Origin: an uncultured Alphaproteobacteria bacterium
Lineage (GTDB): Bacteria; Pseudomonadota; Alphaproteobacteria; RF32; CAG-239
Reading direction: 5' to 3'
Assembly: GCA_944392155.1 (NCBI GenBank)
Contig: CALXVR010000015.1
Location: 1 to 39,303, forward strand
DNA: 39,303 bases
Position 1 is the stretch's first letter. Every line of letters starts with the position of its first letter. The notes below the pieces were generated by a model, which saw nothing but the letters and a program-made list of their open reading frames with translations, made no database searches and had not been told where the DNA came from. Below are positions 19,939 to 29,290 of this stretch, piece after piece. The position numbers were made by a program, and so were the translations under genes.

Positions 19939-20316
19939 ATGGAAGATTTTAATGTTTTAGTCGCCATTGTATTTATACTGGTGGCAGTGCTGGTCTATCA
20001 GAATTCGAGAATTAGGATTCTTGAAAATCTGCTAAAAGATTCTGATTATATGAAATCGCGTGCGGAGTTTGAAGCCAAAGAATCTCAGGATGGTTCTTAT
20101 TTTCAGGATGAGGTAATTAAAAAATTACTAAAAGAATTTTCTGATAAAGAGCTTGAACAGATTCAGAAAAAAATGGATCGGAACGTTCGACGGATTTCTA
20201 ATATGGAAATTCAAGATCATGGGCAACTTAAAGAAATGGATGGTTATCGTTTGTGTCACAGATATGTGACCTTTGAGTTGAAAGAGAGAAACGAAAACGC
20301 AATGTCAGTTAATTAA
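19939..20316 (+). CDS. Unknown 125-aa TM-anchored coiled-coil protein
   Basis: There is one N-terminal membrane helix (VLVAIVFILVAVLVY, about residues 6-20), then a charged helical region (ILENLLKDSDYMKSRAEFEA and KKLLKEFSDKELEQIQKKMD) typical of coiled coils. There is no family match. The ATG has no Shine-Dalgarno site (upstream sequence is A-rich: AAAATAATAAAAA). It heads a compact set of same-strand genes at 19939-21345, with 11 bases to the next. The next gene has the same layout, so the two proteins may form a membrane-bound pair. That pairing is inference. Confidence 0.65.
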   Translation: MEDFNVLVAIVFILVAVLVYQNSRIRILENLLKDSDYMKSRAEFEAKESQDGSYFQDEVIKKLLKEFSDKELEQIQKKMDRNVRRISNMEIQDHGQLKEMDGYRLCHRYVTFELKERNENAMSVN

Positions 20317-20327
20317 ATTTTTTAGTT

Positions 20328-20681
20328 ATGGCAGAAGTTATTGTTTGGATTGCCGTAGTCTTGTTGGCGGTGATTATTTTCTTGGTGGATAAGCTTATTG
20401 TGGCAAACAAGAGAGTTAAGTACCAAAAATATACGATTGAAACCCAGATTGCGGATATACGTCGGATGGTTCTGGAATTGGAAGAATGGGAAAATTGCAT
20501 GAATTATATTATAGATAACGATGCAGAAAAAGTTCTTGAAATTCTTGATGCCAAAATTAAGAGGGCAGAAGCTGAAAAGTGTTTTTGGGAGCCCAGACGT
20601 CTGAATAAAATAAAAGAAAATTTCATAAAAAACAGTGCTTATGAAGACAAAAAAGTATCTGGAGAGGCTGCTGAAAAGTGA
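20328..20681 (+). CDS. Unknown 117-aa TM-anchored coiled-coil protein
   Basis: The N-terminal helix VIVWIAVVLLAVIIFLVDKL (residues 4-23) is followed by a long charged helix (IETQIADIRRMVLELEEWEN, then VLEILDAKIKRAEAEKC). The architecture parallels the preceding gene, but I see no close sequence identity. There is no Shine-Dalgarno site (context TTTTTTAGTTATG). Its 3' end overlaps the start of the 191-aa gene by 41 bases in another frame, which suggests translational coupling. Function unknown. Confidence 0.65.
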   Translation: MAEVIVWIAVVLLAVIIFLVDKLIVANKRVKYQKYTIETQIADIRRMVLELEEWENCMNYIIDNDAEKVLEILDAKIKRAEAEKCFWEPRRLNKIKENFIKNSAYEDKKVSGEAAEK

Positions 20682-21216
20682 GGCAGTTCTTAATGGAAAC
20701 GTAGCACAGTTTGCTTACCGAAAAGTTGATTTTGATATTGATGAGGCTGTACGGTTTGCAGAAACAACAGCTCTTAATGTCTTGGTCAAACTAAGCAAGC
20801 TGGCAAAAATCTTTCAAAAGTATTATGAACAAGCATCAGAAACCGGGTTGATACATTTGTTTCGGCATTTTAGGCGAAGCAAAGCTCGGCTGTTCTGGAA
20901 AAGGTTTGGAGAGGAAGTAGAAAAGATCCGAACCAGAAAGTTGCTTGAAGCGTTTGTTAACGGCGGAAAACATGTGCGCCGGAATAACTTGGAGATCAAT
21001 GAGTTTGCTGCAAGAGAATATTATCTTTCTTTGACGAATGAAAAGAAGGTGATTTTACTCTCGAACATTAGCCAAAAAGCAGATAACTCATTTGAACTAT
21101 TACGTGAGAATATTAACAGGACGGATCTTAGCCCTGCAGAAATTAAAAATTATCGTGCCAGTGCTTTATTTTGGAGCGAGGTATGGGAATTTTTAAGCAA
21201 GATTAAGGCCGCCTAA
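20641..21216 (+). CDS. Unknown 191-aa soluble helical protein
   Basis: The ATG at 20641 (MKTKKYLERLLKSEAVLNGN) is preferred. A GTG two codons earlier is also in frame. The protein is basic and mostly helical, with no membrane segment or signal peptide, and includes FRRSKARLFWKRFGEEVEKI and KHVRRNNLEINEFAAREYYL. There is no recognisable family. It overlaps the preceding membrane-protein gene, and a 34-aa membrane peptide gene follows after 24 bases. These four ORFs look like one transcription unit between the rpoC terminator and the terminator at 21361. Confidence 0.65.
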   Translation: MKTKKYLERLLKSEAVLNGNVAQFAYRKVDFDIDEAVRFAETTALNVLVKLSKLAKIFQKYYEQASETGLIHLFRHFRRSKARLFWKRFGEEVEKIRTRKLLEAFVNGGKHVRRNNLEINEFAAREYYLSLTNEKKVILLSNISQKADNSFELLRENINRTDLSPAEIKNYRASALFWSEVWEFLSKIKAA

Positions 21217-21240
21217 GGTTTAATTAAAAAAATATTTTTT

Positions 21241-21345
21241 ATGTTATTGGCAATATTTATTTTGTTTATCGTTGCTTTCATCTTTTGGGGTGTGCATCTT
21301 GTGGAGAATAGCCCGATTTTCAAAAATGATAAGGGAAAAAAGTGA
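21241..21345 (+). CDS. Unknown 34-aa membrane peptide
   Basis: MLLAIFILFIVAFIFWGVHL then VENSPIFKNDKGKK and TGA. It is a single hydrophobic helix with a short Lys-rich tail, the typical form of small bacterial membrane peptides (toxin-like or accessory subunits). The context is SD-less and T-rich (TATTTTTTATG). It follows three unknown genes on the same strand and precedes a terminator by 15 bases, which supports it being a real last gene of that operon. Confidence 0.5.
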   Translation: MLLAIFILFIVAFIFWGVHLVENSPIFKNDKGKK

Positions 21346-21360
21346 AAGCATAAAAGATTT

Positions 21361-21397
21361 AAGCGTTCTTATTCGGAAGAGTAAGAGCGCTTTTTTT
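21361..21397 (+). terminator. Terminator of the unknown four-gene operon
   Basis: AAGCGTTCTTA pairs with TAAGAGCGCTT (T-G wobble near the base), followed by T7. Confidence 0.9.
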
Positions 21398-21478
21398 GTG
21401 TGTGGTTGTTTTTTTTCTTTGTACCATTTTGAGAATAGCGTAAACTGTGTTCAGGATTTTTAACAAAGGAGAAAATTT

Positions 21479-22117
21479 ATGAAAAAATTGATTTTGTCTT
21501 TGGTGGCTATTTGTTTTCTGTCTGCTTGTGCGACAGATCCTTATACAGGTGAAAGCAAAGTTTCTAAAACAGCATGGGGAACAGGAATCGGCGCCCTTGC
21601 CGGTGCCGGTATCGGTGCCTTAGTCGGTGGTGAAAAAGGTGCTTTGGTCGGTGCCGGAATCGGTGCTGCCGGTGGAGCTGGTGTCGGCGGCTATATGGAT
21701 ATTCAGGCCAGACGTCTGCGTGAAGAATTGGTGGGAACAGGTGTTCAGGTTCAGAAAGTCGGCGAAAATGTGCGTTTGATTATGCCGAGCAATATTACTT
21801 TTGATACGGATTCTGCCGTGTTTAAACCCGTATTTAATAATATTCTGACTTCAGTTGCCAAAGTAATTAATGAATTTGATAAGACAAAAGTTCAGGTTGC
21901 CGGATATACGGATAATACAGGTAGTGCTGCTTATAATGACAAGTTGTCTATGCAGAGAGCTCAAGCTGTGGCCAATTATTTGAAATTGCGCGGGGTTAGC
22001 GCCGCCAGATTGATGGTTTACGGTTATGGTGAAAATAATCCGATTGCTTCTAATGCGACAGCTGCCGGTCGTGAGCAGAATCGCCGTGTGGAAATTACTT
22101 TGATTAATGTGCAGTAA
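21479..22117 (+). CDS. OmpA-family outer-membrane lipoprotein (Pal/YiaD-like)
   Basis: The signal peptide has a lipobox LSAC ending at Cys17, with Ala at +2, so the protein should be sorted to the outer membrane. Residues about 36-72 form a Gly-zipper membrane segment (GIGALAGAGIGALVGG and relatives). The C-terminal half is an OmpA peptidoglycan-binding domain: FDTDSAVFKP, VAGYTDNTGSAAYNDKLSMQ, RAQAVANYL, and GYGENNPIASNATAAGREQN then RRVEI. The Asp and Arg that bind diaminopimelate are in the expected places. It tethers the outer membrane to peptidoglycan. AAAGGAG precedes the ATG. The gene stands alone and shares a bidirectional terminator with ftsZ. Confidence 0.9.
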   Translation: MKKLILSLVAICFLSACATDPYTGESKVSKTAWGTGIGALAGAGIGALVGGEKGALVGAGIGAAGGAGVGGYMDIQARRLREELVGTGVQVQKVGENVRLIMPSNITFDTDSAVFKPVFNNILTSVAKVINEFDKTKVQVAGYTDNTGSAAYNDKLSMQRAQAVANYLKLRGVSAARLMVYGYGENNPIASNATAAGREQNRRVEITLINVQ

Positions 22118-22130
22118 TTTTTCATAAATT

Positions 22131-22160
22131 AAAAAGCCCCGAATTTTCGGGGCTTTTTTT
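22131..22160 (+). terminator. Bidirectional terminator between the OmpA-family gene and ftsZ
   Basis: AAAAAGCCCCGAA and TTCGGGGCTTTTT form a stem with A and T tracts on both sides. It separates the convergent genes. Confidence 0.93.
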
Positions 22161-22178
22161 GGGTTTATAACTTAATAA

Positions 22179-23858
22179 TTATTTGCTGCGACGTAAGAAG
22201 GACGGAATTTCTAAGTTTAATCTGTCTTCTTCGCGATATTCGTCGTCAGAGAAAGACGGAGATACGGGCTCTTGGTATTTTTGCTCGTGTTCTTTCAATT
22301 TCTTTCTGTTTCTTTTGGCGATGGAGAATCCTGTTACTCTTTCGATAAGTGTCGGAGTATATTCTTCTTCATCTTCGTTAACAATCAACTGCTCAGGTTC
22401 CTCAATCTTGCGGACAGAGAACGGAGCGGGATTGTGGTTCGGGAATAATTCCGGCTCTTCTTCAACCGTACGAAGTGAAGTTTTGGCCGTAAAATTGTTT
22501 TCGTTGGAGGATAAAATACTTTCAAGCTGAGCTTCAGCGTTAATATCCTCGTTTTTATTAATAATAGCTTTGAACAGAGAAGATGCTTTAGGCATTTCAC
22601 TCATGGCTGATGAAGATTCAAGGGAATCGAAGTCCTCTATCTTTTCATCAGAAGCAGAAGCTTGGAGAGTTTCTTCTGCCGGCGCAGAAGCTTCTTGCTC
22701 AATGGAAATTATCTCGGCTTTGGTGATAGTTTCCGCCGGTTCTTCAGCGACTTCTGTTTTAGTGGCTGAGAATTTTTCTAAGTTAGAATCGAGCTCTTCA
22801 TTGGGTGTAATGATAGTTTCTGTGCTATAGCTTTCTTCAATGTAGCTCGGTTTAATTAAGGGTTTGTTTTGAACTTGACGTGCAACATTTTCGCCAATAC
22901 CTGTGGCAACAATGGATACACGAATTTTTCCCGCTAAGGATTCGTCGAAGCTGGATCCGAAAATGATGTTGGCATCTTCATCGACTTCTTCCTTAATTCG
23001 ACTTGCGGCTTCATCAATTTCAAAAAGGGTAATATCTTGTCCGCCCGTAATGTTAATGAGTACGCCTTTAGCTCCATGCATTGAGCAGTCATCTAACAAC
23101 GGATTGCTCAGGGCTTGTTCGGCGGCTTTAACAGCGCGATCTTCGCCTTCAGCCTCGCCTGTACCCATAATGGCTTTGCCTTTGTCTTCCATGATGCTTT
23201 TTATGTCGGCGAAATCCAAGTTGATTAAGCCGGGCATCATCATCAAGTCTGTAATGGAGCGAACACCGGCATACAAAACATTATCAGCCATTACAAAAGC
23301 ATCAGCCAAAGTGGTGTTCTTGTCGGCAATGCGGAAAAGATTTTGGTTCGGGATAATGATGATACTGTCCACTTGTTTGGTGAACTCTTCAACAGCGGCT
23401 TCTGCAGTTTCTAAGCGTTTGCGACCTTCAAACTGGAACGGTTTAGTTACAACGCCGACGGTTAAAATGCCTTTGGATTTTGCCAACTGAGCAACAACCG
23501 GAGCAGCACCTGAGCCGGTACCGCCACCCATGCCAGCGGTGATGAAGACCATATTGGCTCCCTCAAGCTCTTTTTCAATTTCTTCTTTGGCTTCTTCGGC
23601 AGCAAGTTTGCCAATTTCGGGTCTGGCGCCTGCACCTAAACCTTGGGTCGTTTCCAAACCTAACTGAATTTTGCGACTGGCAGAAGAGTGGGCTAAAGCC
23701 TGAGCATCTGTGTTGGCAACAATAAAGTCAACGCCTTCCAGATTCTGCGCTATCATATTATTTACGGCATTGCCGCCGCCACCACCAACACCTATGACGG
23801 AAATCCGTGGTTTTAAGTGCATTACAGTTTTTTCCGGTACGGCTAATTTGATTGACAT
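22179..23858 (-). CDS. ftsZ: Cell-division GTPase FtsZ
   Basis: The 559-aa protein has [13 protein letters not shown] (about 24-36), the tubulin signature [10 protein letters not shown] (111-120) and the T7 loop [12 protein letters not shown] (co-catalytic Asp). A roughly 200-residue acidic, disordered linker follows. The conserved C-terminal peptide [16 protein letters not shown] binds FtsA and other partners. FtsZ polymerises into the Z ring at midcell. The long linker is normal for alphaproteobacteria. GGAGTAAG precedes the ATG. It is the last gene of the minus-strand division cluster, with a 94-base gap from ftsA that may hold its own promoter. Confidence 0.98.
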   Translation of the reverse strand: MSIKLAVPEKTVMHLKPRISVIGVGGGGGNAVNNMIAQNLEGVDFIVANTDAQALAHSSASRKIQLGLETTQGLGAGARPEIGKLAAEEAKEEIEKELEGANMVFITAGMGGGTGSGAAPVVAQLAKSKGILTVGVVTKPFQFEGRKRLETAEAAVEEFTKQVDSIIIIPNQNLFRIADKNTTLADAFVMADNVLYAGVRSITDLMMMPGLINLDFADIKSIMEDKGKAIMGTGEAEGEDRAVKAAEQALSNPLLDDCSMHGAKGVLINITGGQDITLFEIDEAASRIKEEVDEDANIIFGSSFDESLAGKIRVSIVATGIGENVARQVQNKPLIKPSYIEESYSTETIITPNEELDSNLEKFSATKTEVAEEPAETITKAEIISIEQEASAPAEETLQASASDEKIEDFDSLESSSAMSEMPKASSLFKAIINKNEDINAEAQLESILSSNENNFTAKTSLRTVEEEPELFPNHNPAPFSVRKIEEPEQLIVNEDEEEYTPTLIERVTGFSIAKRNRKKLKEHEQKYQEPVSPSFSDDEYREEDRLNLEIPSFLRRSK

Positions 23859-23952
23859 TGTATTTCTTACTCCAAAATTTACTTAACTTTGTTTTCAGAA
23901 TAAGAAAAAGTGATTAAGTTTTAGTTACTAAAAAAATAAAATGAGATATTTT

Positions 23953-25206
23953 TTAGAAATTTTGTTTTAGCCAACCGAAAATGCGGTTAAAAGCGGAGTT
24001 GCTGTTGCTGGGTTTTTGAATCGTTTTGCTCGGTTTTTTCTCAGTATAGTTGAGCGCAAAAGAGAGCAATCCCACAACAGTGGAGAACGCCGGGTTGTAT
24101 AAAATGTCCGGTAGGTTCGGGATGTTTTTAGGACGCCCTAGACGAACTTGTTTATCCAAAACCATGGATGCGACTTCTCTGATGCCGGATAATTGGCTGC
24201 CTCCGCCGGTTAAAACAACACGGTGGCTGGATATGTCTCTCAGACCATGTTCGCTGAGCTTTTGGTTGACTAATTCGAAAATTTCTTCAACCCTAGGCGT
24301 GATGATGCTGATAAGTTCGGATTTCGGAACTTGTTTGATTGAGCTATCGTCTTCTTCCCCTACGGGATAAACATTTATGGTTTCTTCTTTATCTGCTTGA
24401 GTTAAAAATGCGCAACCATGCAAGGTTTTTAATCTTTCGGCATGGGTGAAGGAGGTGGTTAAGCCCCAAGCGATGTCGTTGGTTACGTTATTGCCTCCGA
24501 CAGCTATAGAAGAAAAATAAATCGGGTGGCCATGCTTGAAGCTGGCAATGCTTGTCGTGCCGCCGCCGATGTCGATAACCGTGGCGCCGATTTCTTTTTC
24601 ATCATCCACCAAGCAAGCTAATGCTGATGCATAAGGTGAAAATGCTTTTTCAGCAGTTTCAAGATGTGCGTTTTCAATGACGGTAGATAAATTTCGATAT
24701 TGGACATCAGGTACCAAACCCAATAAAATGTCTACCGAAAGGCTTTCTCCAAAAATGTTTCGAGGATCTTTTATTTCGTCGCCCATATCTAAGCGATAGT
24801 TGGTGGGAAGACAATGAATTAGTTCCTGCTCGTCGACATTGATTTTATTAATGCCTTTTTCAATAACTTTGGTTATGTCGGCTTCATTTACCGGACGGTT
24901 TTTATTGATGGCGATGGTGGCATCTTTGATAATGCTTTTTATCTTGTCTCCGGAGATGTTGACGATGATGCGGTCAATGCGTTCATTTGCCATTTGTTCC
25001 GCAGCTTCAACGGCATTGCAAACAGAAAGAGTGGCTTGGTTTATGTCTGTTACAATGCCGTTTTTGATACCTTTAGAGGCATTGTAACCATAGCCAACGA
25101 CATTAATTCGTCTGTCTCGACTGATTTTTGCAATGACGCAGCAAACCTTAGACGAGCCGATGTCTAAGGCAGCTATGGTGGTCAGTCGATTAAACGAATG
25201 TGTCAA
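23953..25206 (-). CDS. ftsA: Cell-division protein FtsA
   Basis: The 417-aa actin-fold ATPase has IAALDIGSSKVCCVIAKI (phosphate 1), then the SHS2/1C domain. The second phosphate loop is VIDIGGGTTSIASF, and VVLTGGGSQLSGI is the adenosine motif. The C-terminal amphipathic helix FNRIFGWLKQNF anchors FtsA to the membrane. It tethers FtsZ to the inner membrane and helps activate septal wall synthesis. The ATG is one base after the ftsQ stop, so translation is probably coupled. Confidence 0.97.
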   Translation of the reverse strand: MTHSFNRLTTIAALDIGSSKVCCVIAKISRDRRINVVGYGYNASKGIKNGIVTDINQATLSVCNAVEAAEQMANERIDRIIVNISGDKIKSIIKDATIAINKNRPVNEADITKVIEKGINKINVDEQELIHCLPTNYRLDMGDEIKDPRNIFGESLSVDILLGLVPDVQYRNLSTVIENAHLETAEKAFSPYASALACLVDDEKEIGATVIDIGGGTTSIASFKHGHPIYFSSIAVGGNNVTNDIAWGLTTSFTHAERLKTLHGCAFLTQADKEETINVYPVGEEDDSSIKQVPKSELISIITPRVEEIFELVNQKLSEHGLRDISSHRVVLTGGGSQLSGIREVASMVLDKQVRLGRPKNIPNLPDILYNPAFSTVVGLLSFALNYTEKKPSKTIQKPSNSNSAFNRIFGWLKQNF

Positions 25207-25207
25207 A

Positions 25208-26095
25208 TTATGCTCCTCTGGTTTTGTCTTTGGAATCCTTGAGTTTTTCTCGCTCTTCAGGGGTCATTTTGCCAAGTTTGACAATGACTTTGTTTTTTAA
25301 TCTTAAATCAATGAAAGTTAATTTACGTTTAAGAATGCCCTGTGTTTGGTCTAATTTTACTAATTTTTTCCAAGCTTGCTCAACATTATCTTCAGGCAGT
25401 TTTATGGTAATGCCGTTTTCAATGTCGTCTAATATCAAATTCCAGCGGCGTTTGGATATGTAATTGGCAACTTTAACACGAGGCCAGATGTCATTGTCTT
25501 TTTTGATGATGTTTAAGAGTTCGTTGATGTGTTGAGGCGCTTCTTCTCCGACAATGAGTAAAATCGGACGCGTCGGTTTGAACGGAGCATCAATAACATT
25601 GCCCTCTGTATCAATGGGGTGAAATTTTTCAGAAATCTGCCATATGGATGCGACTTTGCGTTCTTTTAGACTGATTTGCAAGATGTTCGGAAAGTAGCTG
25701 CGACGTATTTCAGCTTCTCGAACCCAGGGGAGCGTTTCTATTCTGGATTTGAGGTCGTTTAGGTTAAGGGTTAATATATTATCTCCGCGTTTTAAGTTCA
25801 AAACTTCCAGCAGGGCTTGTTGAGAAGTCTTTTTGCGTCCCTCCACCAAAATGTCATCTAATGTAAATCCCAAGGTTGTGGTTAAATTATAAAATTGTTC
25901 CGTTAGATAATCAATTTGTCTACCGACAAGATTGGTCCGGATGGTAACTGTTATGAATGAAATTGAAAAGACAAACGCAAAAATTAATAAGTTTCCAAAC
26001 ATTCGCATCGGCCATTCACATGGCAAAGTAATGCGATTGTTCGGCGTGGGAACCGGTTTTGTATTTTCCGGTGTATTTTCAGCGTTGTCGGTCAT
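25208..26095 (-). CDS. ftsQ: Cell-division protein FtsQ
   Basis: This 295-aa bitopic protein has a cytoplasmic tail, one TM (LLIFAFVFSISFITVTI, about 36-52) and a POTRA domain (FTLDDILVEGRKKTSQQALL, GDNILTLNLNDLKSRIETLP, WVREAEIRRSYFP). The beta domain ends near LTFIDLRLKNKVIVKL. FtsQ links the early and late divisome. It starts two bases after the murB stop. ddl, often between murB and ftsQ, is not present. Confidence 0.95.
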   Translation of the reverse strand: MTDNAENTPENTKPVPTPNNRITLPCEWPMRMFGNLLIFAFVFSISFITVTIRTNLVGRQIDYLTEQFYNLTTTLGFTLDDILVEGRKKTSQQALLEVLNLKRGDNILTLNLNDLKSRIETLPWVREAEIRRSYFPNILQISLKERKVASIWQISEKFHPIDTEGNVIDAPFKPTRPILLIVGEEAPQHINELLNIIKKDNDIWPRVKVANYISKRRWNLILDDIENGITIKLPEDNVEQAWKKLVKLDQTQGILKRKLTFIDLRLKNKVIVKLGKMTPEEREKLKDSKDKTRGA

Positions 26096-26097
26096 TT

Positions 26098-27021
26098 TTA
26101 TTTGTTTATTCCCATACGCTTAACTTCCCATTCTAAGGTTACGGAAGTTTGTTCTTGAACTTTTTTGATGATGGTTTCACCTAAATTTTCGATATCTGCA
26201 GCAGTGGCTTTTCCTGTGTTAATTAAAAAGTTGCAGTGTATTTCGGAAACTTTGGCGCCGCCGATTTGTAAATTTGCACAGCCAGATTTTTTGATGAGTT
26301 CCCATGCTTTTAAGCCTTCGGGATTTTTGAATGTAGAGCCTGCGGTTTTTTGATTATGAGGCTGGTTCTTCATTCTGTAGGCTTTTTGCTCGTCTAATTT
26401 CTTTTTTATATTTTCGGCGGTATCCGATTTTGTATGGAAGGTTATGCTCAAAATTATCCAGTCATCGGGGAAAAAGCTGCTGCGATATGATAGCATTAAG
26501 TCATCAACGGGAACGGTTTTTATATCTCCTTGTCCGTTGATGATTTGGGCTTCTTTGATAACATCTTTAACCGATGAACCAAAGCATCCGGCATTGGTTT
26601 TTACGGAACCGCCGATAACTCCGGGAATGGAACATAAAAATTCAAGACCGCTGATTTTGTTGTCTAATATAACTTTTTTGAGCTCGGCATTTTTTACGCC
26701 GGCTCCACATGTAATGGTATTTTCTCCAAGGCTGATTTGGCGAAAATAAGGAGCATCAAGGCGAATGACAACCCCTGGGATACCTCCATCTCTGATTAGG
26801 AGATTAGAGCCGCCCCCTATAACGCAAAGAGGCAGATTTTTGGGTTTGTTTTTTAAAAAATAGCGTAAATCCTCGGCGTCTTTGGGACTAAATAAAACCT
26901 CAGCAGGACCTCCAACTCCAAACCACGTGTATTTGGCCAGATTGACATCATATGCGTATTTTCCACGAACGTCAGGTAAAATGTCTGCGATATTTGATTT
27001 GAATAGTTTGAAGCCGAACAT
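26098..27021 (-). CDS. murB: UDP-N-acetylenolpyruvoylglucosamine reductase MurB
   Basis: This 307-aa FAD enzyme reduces the enolpyruvyl group on UDP-GlcNAc to make UDP-MurNAc. Landmarks are YTWFGVGGPAEVL, the FAD-binding VIGGGSNLLIRDGGIPGVVI, EFLCSIPGVIGGSVKTNAG, the catalytic Ser in TAGSTFKNP, and a C-terminal Glu in EWEVKRMG. It lies directly downstream of murG with 9 bases between. murC, which usually sits here, is absent. Confidence 0.96.
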   Translation of the reverse strand: MFGFKLFKSNIADILPDVRGKYAYDVNLAKYTWFGVGGPAEVLFSPKDAEDLRYFLKNKPKNLPLCVIGGGSNLLIRDGGIPGVVIRLDAPYFRQISLGENTITCGAGVKNAELKKVILDNKISGLEFLCSIPGVIGGSVKTNAGCFGSSVKDVIKEAQIINGQGDIKTVPVDDLMLSYRSSFFPDDWIILSITFHTKSDTAENIKKKLDEQKAYRMKNQPHNQKTAGSTFKNPEGLKAWELIKKSGCANLQIGGAKVSEIHCNFLINTGKATAADIENLGETIIKKVQEQTSVTLEWEVKRMGINK

Positions 27022-27030
27022 TTCTTTTTC

Positions 27031-28161
27031 CTAAAGTTTTTTTGAGATAATTTCTTTTTCAACGGCATCAGCAAAACGGGTAGCTGCATCTGTTATTCCG
27101 ATGTTTTTGGCATTGTCGGACATTTGTTGCAGCTTTTTCGGCGCCGCCATTAAATCTTTGAGAATTTCATTTAGTTTTGTTTGGGTAAAATCTTTTTGCT
27201 TTAGAACAATTCCGGCTTTGGCGTCATTAATTTCTTTAGCGTTCATGGTTTGGTGATCATCTGCGGCGATGGGAAGAGGTACCAAAATTGAGGGGATGCC
27301 GACGGCGGCAATCTCAGAGACGGAGGACGCTCCGGCGCGAGAGATGATTAAATGTGTGCCGGCGTATAGTTCCGGCATGTTGTTGAAGAAATGTGAAACG
27401 GTTACTTCAGCATCGCAGTTTTGGTAAGCTTGCTTAACGGCATCAACATCATCTTCTCGACATTGTTGAAAAATGCGGATTTTTTTCTGCTTGGCAGGGG
27501 TTAATCCTTTGATGACATCAGGTACTATATCTCCAAAAATTTTCGCTCCTTGAGAACCACCTAAAACCATAATTTGAAATTTATCGTCTTTGCCCAGTTG
27601 CGGATAAGGAATATCCCTGATTTCTGCAATGGCTTTGCGAATGGGCATGCCGGTCAGAATTGTTTTGATTCCATTGGGTGTGTATTTTACTTTTTTAAAA
27701 CTTTGCGCAATAAGTGTGGCATATTTGCTTAAAAAACGGTTGGTGCGGCTCATGACCGAATTTTGTTCGTGGATGACTAAATTTGTTCCGAGTAAGATTG
27801 CGGCCATGCAACTTGGAAATGAGGCGTAACCACCGAAACCAATTACACAGACGGGTTTTTTCTTAAAGATTATGTAACCGGCTTGTAAAACTCCCAAACC
27901 TGTTTTGATGAGACTTTTTATTTTGAACAGTTTTGATTTTCCGACTAAGGCTCCGGCTAAAACGGCATGGTTGGGAATTTCGCCCAGACGCCCTTTATAA
28001 TTATTTTTGCCTCTCTTGTCGGTTATGAGCTCGACACGATAGTTCCTTTTAAGAAGTTCGTCAGCTAATGCTTCTGCCGGATAGACATGTCCGCCCGTAC
28101 CACCGGCTGTGAGAATAATTAATGGTTTTTGGTTTTTTTTCTTTTTTTTAGTCGCCGACAT
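27031..28161 (-). CDS. murG: UDP-GlcNAc:lipid I GlcNAc transferase MurG
   Basis: The start is placed at the ATG at 28161 (MSATKKKKKNQKPLI), preceded by GGAGG, instead of seven codons upstream. This gives 376 aa and overlaps the ftsW stop by 14 bases. Motifs are TAGGTGGHVYPAEALADEL (N-terminal glycine loop), HEQNSVMSRTNRFL, VLGGSQGAKIFGD, and the UDP-GlcNAc-binding SRAGASSVSEIAAVGIPSIL and PLPIAADDHQTMNA. It makes lipid II at the cytoplasmic face. The Lys-rich N-terminus may aid membrane association. Confidence 0.97.
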   Translation of the reverse strand: MSATKKKKKNQKPLIILTAGGTGGHVYPAEALADELLKRNYRVELITDKRGKNNYKGRLGEIPNHAVLAGALVGKSKLFKIKSLIKTGLGVLQAGYIIFKKKPVCVIGFGGYASFPSCMAAILLGTNLVIHEQNSVMSRTNRFLSKYATLIAQSFKKVKYTPNGIKTILTGMPIRKAIAEIRDIPYPQLGKDDKFQIMVLGGSQGAKIFGDIVPDVIKGLTPAKQKKIRIFQQCREDDVDAVKQAYQNCDAEVTVSHFFNNMPELYAGTHLIISRAGASSVSEIAAVGIPSILVPLPIAADDHQTMNAKEINDAKAGIVLKQKDFTQTKLNEILKDLMAAPKKLQQMSDNAKNIGITDAATRFADAVEKEIISKKL

Positions 28162-29281
28162 CTTTATCCTCCGCATGAACATTTTTTCGAGTTATAGCTA
28201 AAAGCATTCCCATTCCCAAGGCTGTTGCTAATAAAGAGGAGCCTCCGTATGAAATGAACGGCAGGGTCATGCCTTTTGTCGGCATCAGGTGTAAGGTAGA
28301 AGCCATGTTTATGATACCTTGCAGCCCAAAAGATGCCGCTAGCGCAGATGCTGAGAGAATGATAAATAGGTTATTATCTTTCATAGAAATCAGCATAGCA
28401 CGGATAACTATTGCTGCATATAAGCCTACTATAACCAGACATAAAAGCAAGCCAAATTCTTCAGCAGCAACAGCAAAAATAAAGTCAGTATGTGCATCTG
28501 GAATATTGAGTTTTACAATGCCTTCTCCGGGGCCTCGTCCAAAGATGCTTCCGCTTTCAAAAGCCTCCAGAGATTTTTTTACCTGATAACTAAGATTATT
28601 CTCGGAGTCCAAGAATTGTTGAACGCGAGTATGAACGTGGTCAAAGGTGAAGTAAGCGGTTACCAACAGACCAATTCCGATTAAGCCTAAAATTGTTACC
28701 AGCAGTAAAGATAATCCGGCTAGGAAAAATTGAAATACCCAGATGAGTGAAACGACGATTGACATGCCAACATCAGGTTGAGCTAAAAGCAAAACCAGTG
28801 TAAAAGCAAATAGGCATGTGGATAAGATGTTGCCTGGAAAATCACGGTATTTTTGTTGTCCGTCAAATAGCCATGCGGCAACGACGGCAAAGCATGGTTT
28901 GATGAATTCGGATGGTTGCATGGAAAAACCGAAAATGTGAATCCATCTTGAGGCACCTTTTGTTTCTTCTCCCCAAAAAAGAGTGGCTATCATCAGCAAA
29001 ATAGTGGCCGTATAACCTAAGATTGCAACACGTCGGATGGTTTTTAGATTTTGCATGGAAAGAAAAATCATCAACATATATGCAATCGGTAGGAATAGCA
29101 ATTGGCGTTTGATGAAGTGGAAGCTTCCAACTCCAATGCGATTGGCTACGGCCGGGCTGGCTGAGAAATTCAAGAAAATACCGATTAGGATAATGATGGT
29201 AATGAGCGTTAACAAAACTTTGTCGACAGTCCACCACCAATTGGCAATGACGCTACGGCTGTTTCTTGAAAAAGATATCAC
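28148..29281 (-). CDS. ftsW: Septal peptidoglycan glycosyltransferase FtsW (SEDS)
   Basis: This 377-aa polytopic protein of the SEDS family has about ten TMs. Recognisable family parts are RWIHIFGFSMQPSEFIKPCF, AQPDVGMSIVVSLIW, and the C-terminal GGSSLLATALGMGMLLAITR preceded by PFISY. It polymerises lipid II in the septum with its partner transpeptidase FtsI, which is not in the window. Only nine bases separate it from the mraY stop. murD, usually between mraY and ftsW, is absent. Confidence 0.96.
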   Translation of the reverse strand: MISFSRNSRSVIANWWWTVDKVLLTLITIIILIGIFLNFSASPAVANRIGVGSFHFIKRQLLFLPIAYMLMIFLSMQNLKTIRRVAILGYTATILLMIATLFWGEETKGASRWIHIFGFSMQPSEFIKPCFAVVAAWLFDGQQKYRDFPGNILSTCLFAFTLVLLLAQPDVGMSIVVSLIWVFQFFLAGLSLLLVTILGLIGIGLLVTAYFTFDHVHTRVQQFLDSENNLSYQVKKSLEAFESGSIFGRGPGEGIVKLNIPDAHTDFIFAVAAEEFGLLLCLVIVGLYAAIVIRAMLISMKDNNLFIILSASALAASFGLQGIINMASTLHLMPTKGMTLPFISYGGSSLLATALGMGMLLAITRKNVHAEDKDVGD

Positions 29282-29290
29282 GTTTTTCTC

